The notes under the pieces were generated by a model. It was not told the origin of the DNA. It did not search any database and saw nothing but the letters and a program-made list of their open reading frames with translations. From Acidimicrobiaceae bacterium (GTDB lineage: Bacteria; Actinomycetota; Acidimicrobiia; Acidimicrobiales; MedAcidi-G1), in the NCBI GenBank assembly GCA_003541675.1, contig DPMC01000186.1, positions 1 through 8,054 of the forward strand: a stretch of 8,054 bases of DNA, read 5' to 3'. Position numbers and translations under genes: made by a program. Each line of letters starts with the position of its first letter. Position 1 is the first letter of the stretch. Of the stretch, positions 6,467-8,054 are shown piece by piece.

Positions 6467-8054
6467 CTACTTGTCGATCCAGACGTTTTCCATGCCGGAG
6501 AGCGAGCCCCACGTCCCAAGCGGCATGTTCATGACGTAGGTCTGGTGAGCTCCGTAGATCGGCAGCGCGTTGATGCCGTAGAACGGCAACTCCACTGCGG
6601 TGATCTCCTGGAACTCGTCGTAGAGCGCCTTCCGGGCGTCGAAGCCCGTTTCGGCTGCTGCTGCATAGAGAAGCTCGTCGACCTTCTCATTGCAGTAAGC
6701 CGAGTTGTTGACGAACACGCCTGGCTTGATGTTGGCGCAGACGTAGGCCCGCTGGACACCGATAACCGGGTCGCCCCAGTTGAAGTAGGCGTTCATCGTC
6801 ATCTGCCAGGCATCTGGACCGCCGAAGAACATGCCGGCCCACGACGGAAGGTCGGCACTCTGGACGACCTCTACATCGACGCCTACCTCTGCGAGTGCCA
6901 GAGCGATGTACTCGGCCACGTAGAGCTGCTGTTCGTTCGGACCTGGGATGTAGTGGATCCTCAACTCCAGACCGTCGGCGTAGCCGGCTTCGGCAAGCAG
7001 TGAGCGAGCCTTGTCCAGGTCTACGTCGTAGCGCTCTACGTTCGAGTTGTAGAACGGGCTTGACGGGTGGATGCCACCCAGCAACTCCGAGGTCTGGCCC
7101 TGGTGCAGGTTGTTGATGATGAAATCCCGATCGATGGTGTAGGCGATCGCCTGCCTCACCCGCAGGTCGCTAATGACGTCGTTTGCCATGTTGAACTGGA
7201 GATGGTTCAGCGAACCAACGCCGCTCAACTCGTCAGGATTAGCGACCAAGTTTGCGTTGTTGGCCACCTTGTCTGCGTTAGTCACGCTGGCATAGCCGCC
7301 TGTGTCGAACTCCCCGGACTCAAGACCCAGCATCATCGTGTCCTCGTTGGGAGTGATGACGTAGATGATGCTGTCGAGGTAGGGGCGACCGGGGATGAAG
7401 AAGTCCTCGTAGGCGTCCATCACGATCTTTTCGGTGTTGTTCCACTCGGTAAGACGGAACGGACCGGAACCGACCGCGATCAAGTCACCCTCCAGGGCGG
7501 CCGTGTTGTTTGGATGCCCCTTCATGTCGTTGATCGCCGTGCCGTCATCCATGATGTGCTTCGGCATGATCGGCATCAGTACGTCTGACATGGCGATCCA
7601 CAGCGCGGGGTGCGGGTTATCCAGGTGGAGCACCACCGTGAGGTCGTCCGGCGTGTCAATTGAGTTGACTGGGGCCCACATCCCGGTGAACGGGTGGTTG
7701 TTCTTGACCACTTCGATCGAGAACTTCACGTCCGCTGACGTGATCGGCATCCCGTCGTGGAAGGTCGCTCCGTCCACAAGGTTCAGGGTGACGGTCATCT
7801 GATCATCCGATACATCCCAAGACTCAGCCAGGTACGGCTGGGGATCCCAGTTGGCGTCGAGGTGGACCAGTGAGGCGAAGATTTTCGAACTCACGTTGCC
7901 AATACCGACTCCGGATGCCACTCCGTGGTTGATGCCCGCCCCAACCTGGGACGTAGCCATCACCAGCGTGCCACCGCGCACTGGGATTACTGGAGCAACC
8001 AGATCGCCCGAACCCTGGCTCGAACCAGCTGGGGCGTACTCGTAGACGACGTTG
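6467..8054 (-). CDS. Peptide-type ABC transporter substrate-binding protein (family 5), N-terminus beyond the right edge
   Basis: The last 528 residues of an extracytoplasmic binding protein of the SBP family 5 (OppA/DppA/GsiB-like). The frame is open to the window edge. A Ser/Gly/Pro-rich linker (APAGSSQGSGDLVAP) precedes the domain start VRGGTLVMATSQ, which fits a tethered lipoprotein, but the signal peptide is not in the window. A GTG at 7981 is in frame but falls just inside the domain, so I do not take it as the start. Family landmarks follow: KIFASLVHLDANWDPQPYLAESW, the FHDGMPITSADVKFSIE block, GSGPFRLTEW, LRVRQAIAYTIDRDFI, LDKARSLLAEAGYADG and NNSAYCNEKVDELL. It would capture peptides or a similar ligand outside the cell for the permease/ATPase set encoded just downstream. 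The nature of the ligand is not readable. Confidence 0.92.
   Translation of the reverse strand, partial: NVVYEYAPAGSSQGSGDLVAPVIPVRGGTLVMATSQVGAGINHGVASGVGIGNVSSKIFASLVHLDANWDPQPYLAESWDVSDDQMTVTLNLVDGATFHDGMPITSADVKFSIEVVKNNHPFTGMWAPVNSIDTPDDLTVVLHLDNPHPALWIAMSDVLMPIMPKHIMDDGTAINDMKGHPNNTAALEGDLIAVGSGPFRLTEWNNTEKIVMDAYEDFFIPGRPYLDSIIYVITPNEDTMMLGLESGEFDTGGYASVTNADKVANNANLVANPDELSGVGSLNHLQFNMANDVISDLRVRQAIAYTIDRDFIINNLHQGQTSELLGGIHPSSPFYNSNVERYDVDLDKARSLLAEAGYADGLELRIHYIPGPNEQQLYVAEYIALALAEVGVDVEVVQSADLPSWAGMFFGGPDAWQMTMNAYFNWGDPVIGVQRAYVCANIKPGVFVNNSAYCNEKVDELLYAAAAETGFDARKALYDEFQEITAVELPFYGINALPIYGAHQTYVMNMPLGTWGSLSGMENVWIDK

Noticed and set aside
6383..7003. Plus-strand open frame of 206 codons opposite the binding protein and OppB start
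   Set aside because: Antisense shadow of a well-supported gene in GC-rich DNA; no family features.

Overview
The window is GC-rich, uses GTG and ATG starts, and packs its genes with one- to four-base overlaps. The family signatures fit a high-GC Actinomycetota genome: a ModA with the VPCG motif, an HTH-Mop regulator in place of classical ModE, a small split-barrel protein ending in a VLHRPA-type tail, and probable leaderless promoters of the TANNNT type. A lineage such as Acidimicrobiia is possible but cannot be fixed from the sequence. No mobile element, tRNA, rRNA or CRISPR array is visible. No stretch over 300 bases lacks a gene; the largest gap is about 130 bases.

Left part (1-2257, minus strand): a molybdate/tungstate uptake operon, read right to left. 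It starts with a 135-residue regulator that joins a MerR/excisionase-like helix-turn-helix to a Mop oxyanion-binding domain. Then come modA (lipoprotein binding protein), modB (permease) and the first 92 codons of modC (ATPase), which runs off the left edge. The modA/modB and modB/modC junctions are ATGA overlaps. The regulator probably senses intracellular molybdate through its Mop domain and controls the operon.

Middle (2258-2787): an AT-rich divergent promoter region, then one plus-strand gene for a small pyridoxamine 5'-phosphate oxidase-like split-barrel protein. Both divergent genes have a TANNNT -10 box whose predicted transcription start falls on, or one base before, the start codon. 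A near-perfect tandem direct repeat lies over the regulator promoter and a perfect inverted repeat lies upstream of the plus-strand gene.

Right part (2804-8054, minus strand): a complete peptide-type (Opp/Dpp/Gsi) ABC importer operon, except that the N-terminus of the binding protein is beyond the right edge. The order is family 5 binding protein, two permeases and two ATPases. All four transporter-core genes overlap by one or four bases, which suggests translational coupling and balanced subunit production. The two ATPases look like the separated halves of a GsiA-type double ATPase.

Overall this is mostly ordinary transport DNA. The parts most worth a second look are the mod regulator and its candidate operator.
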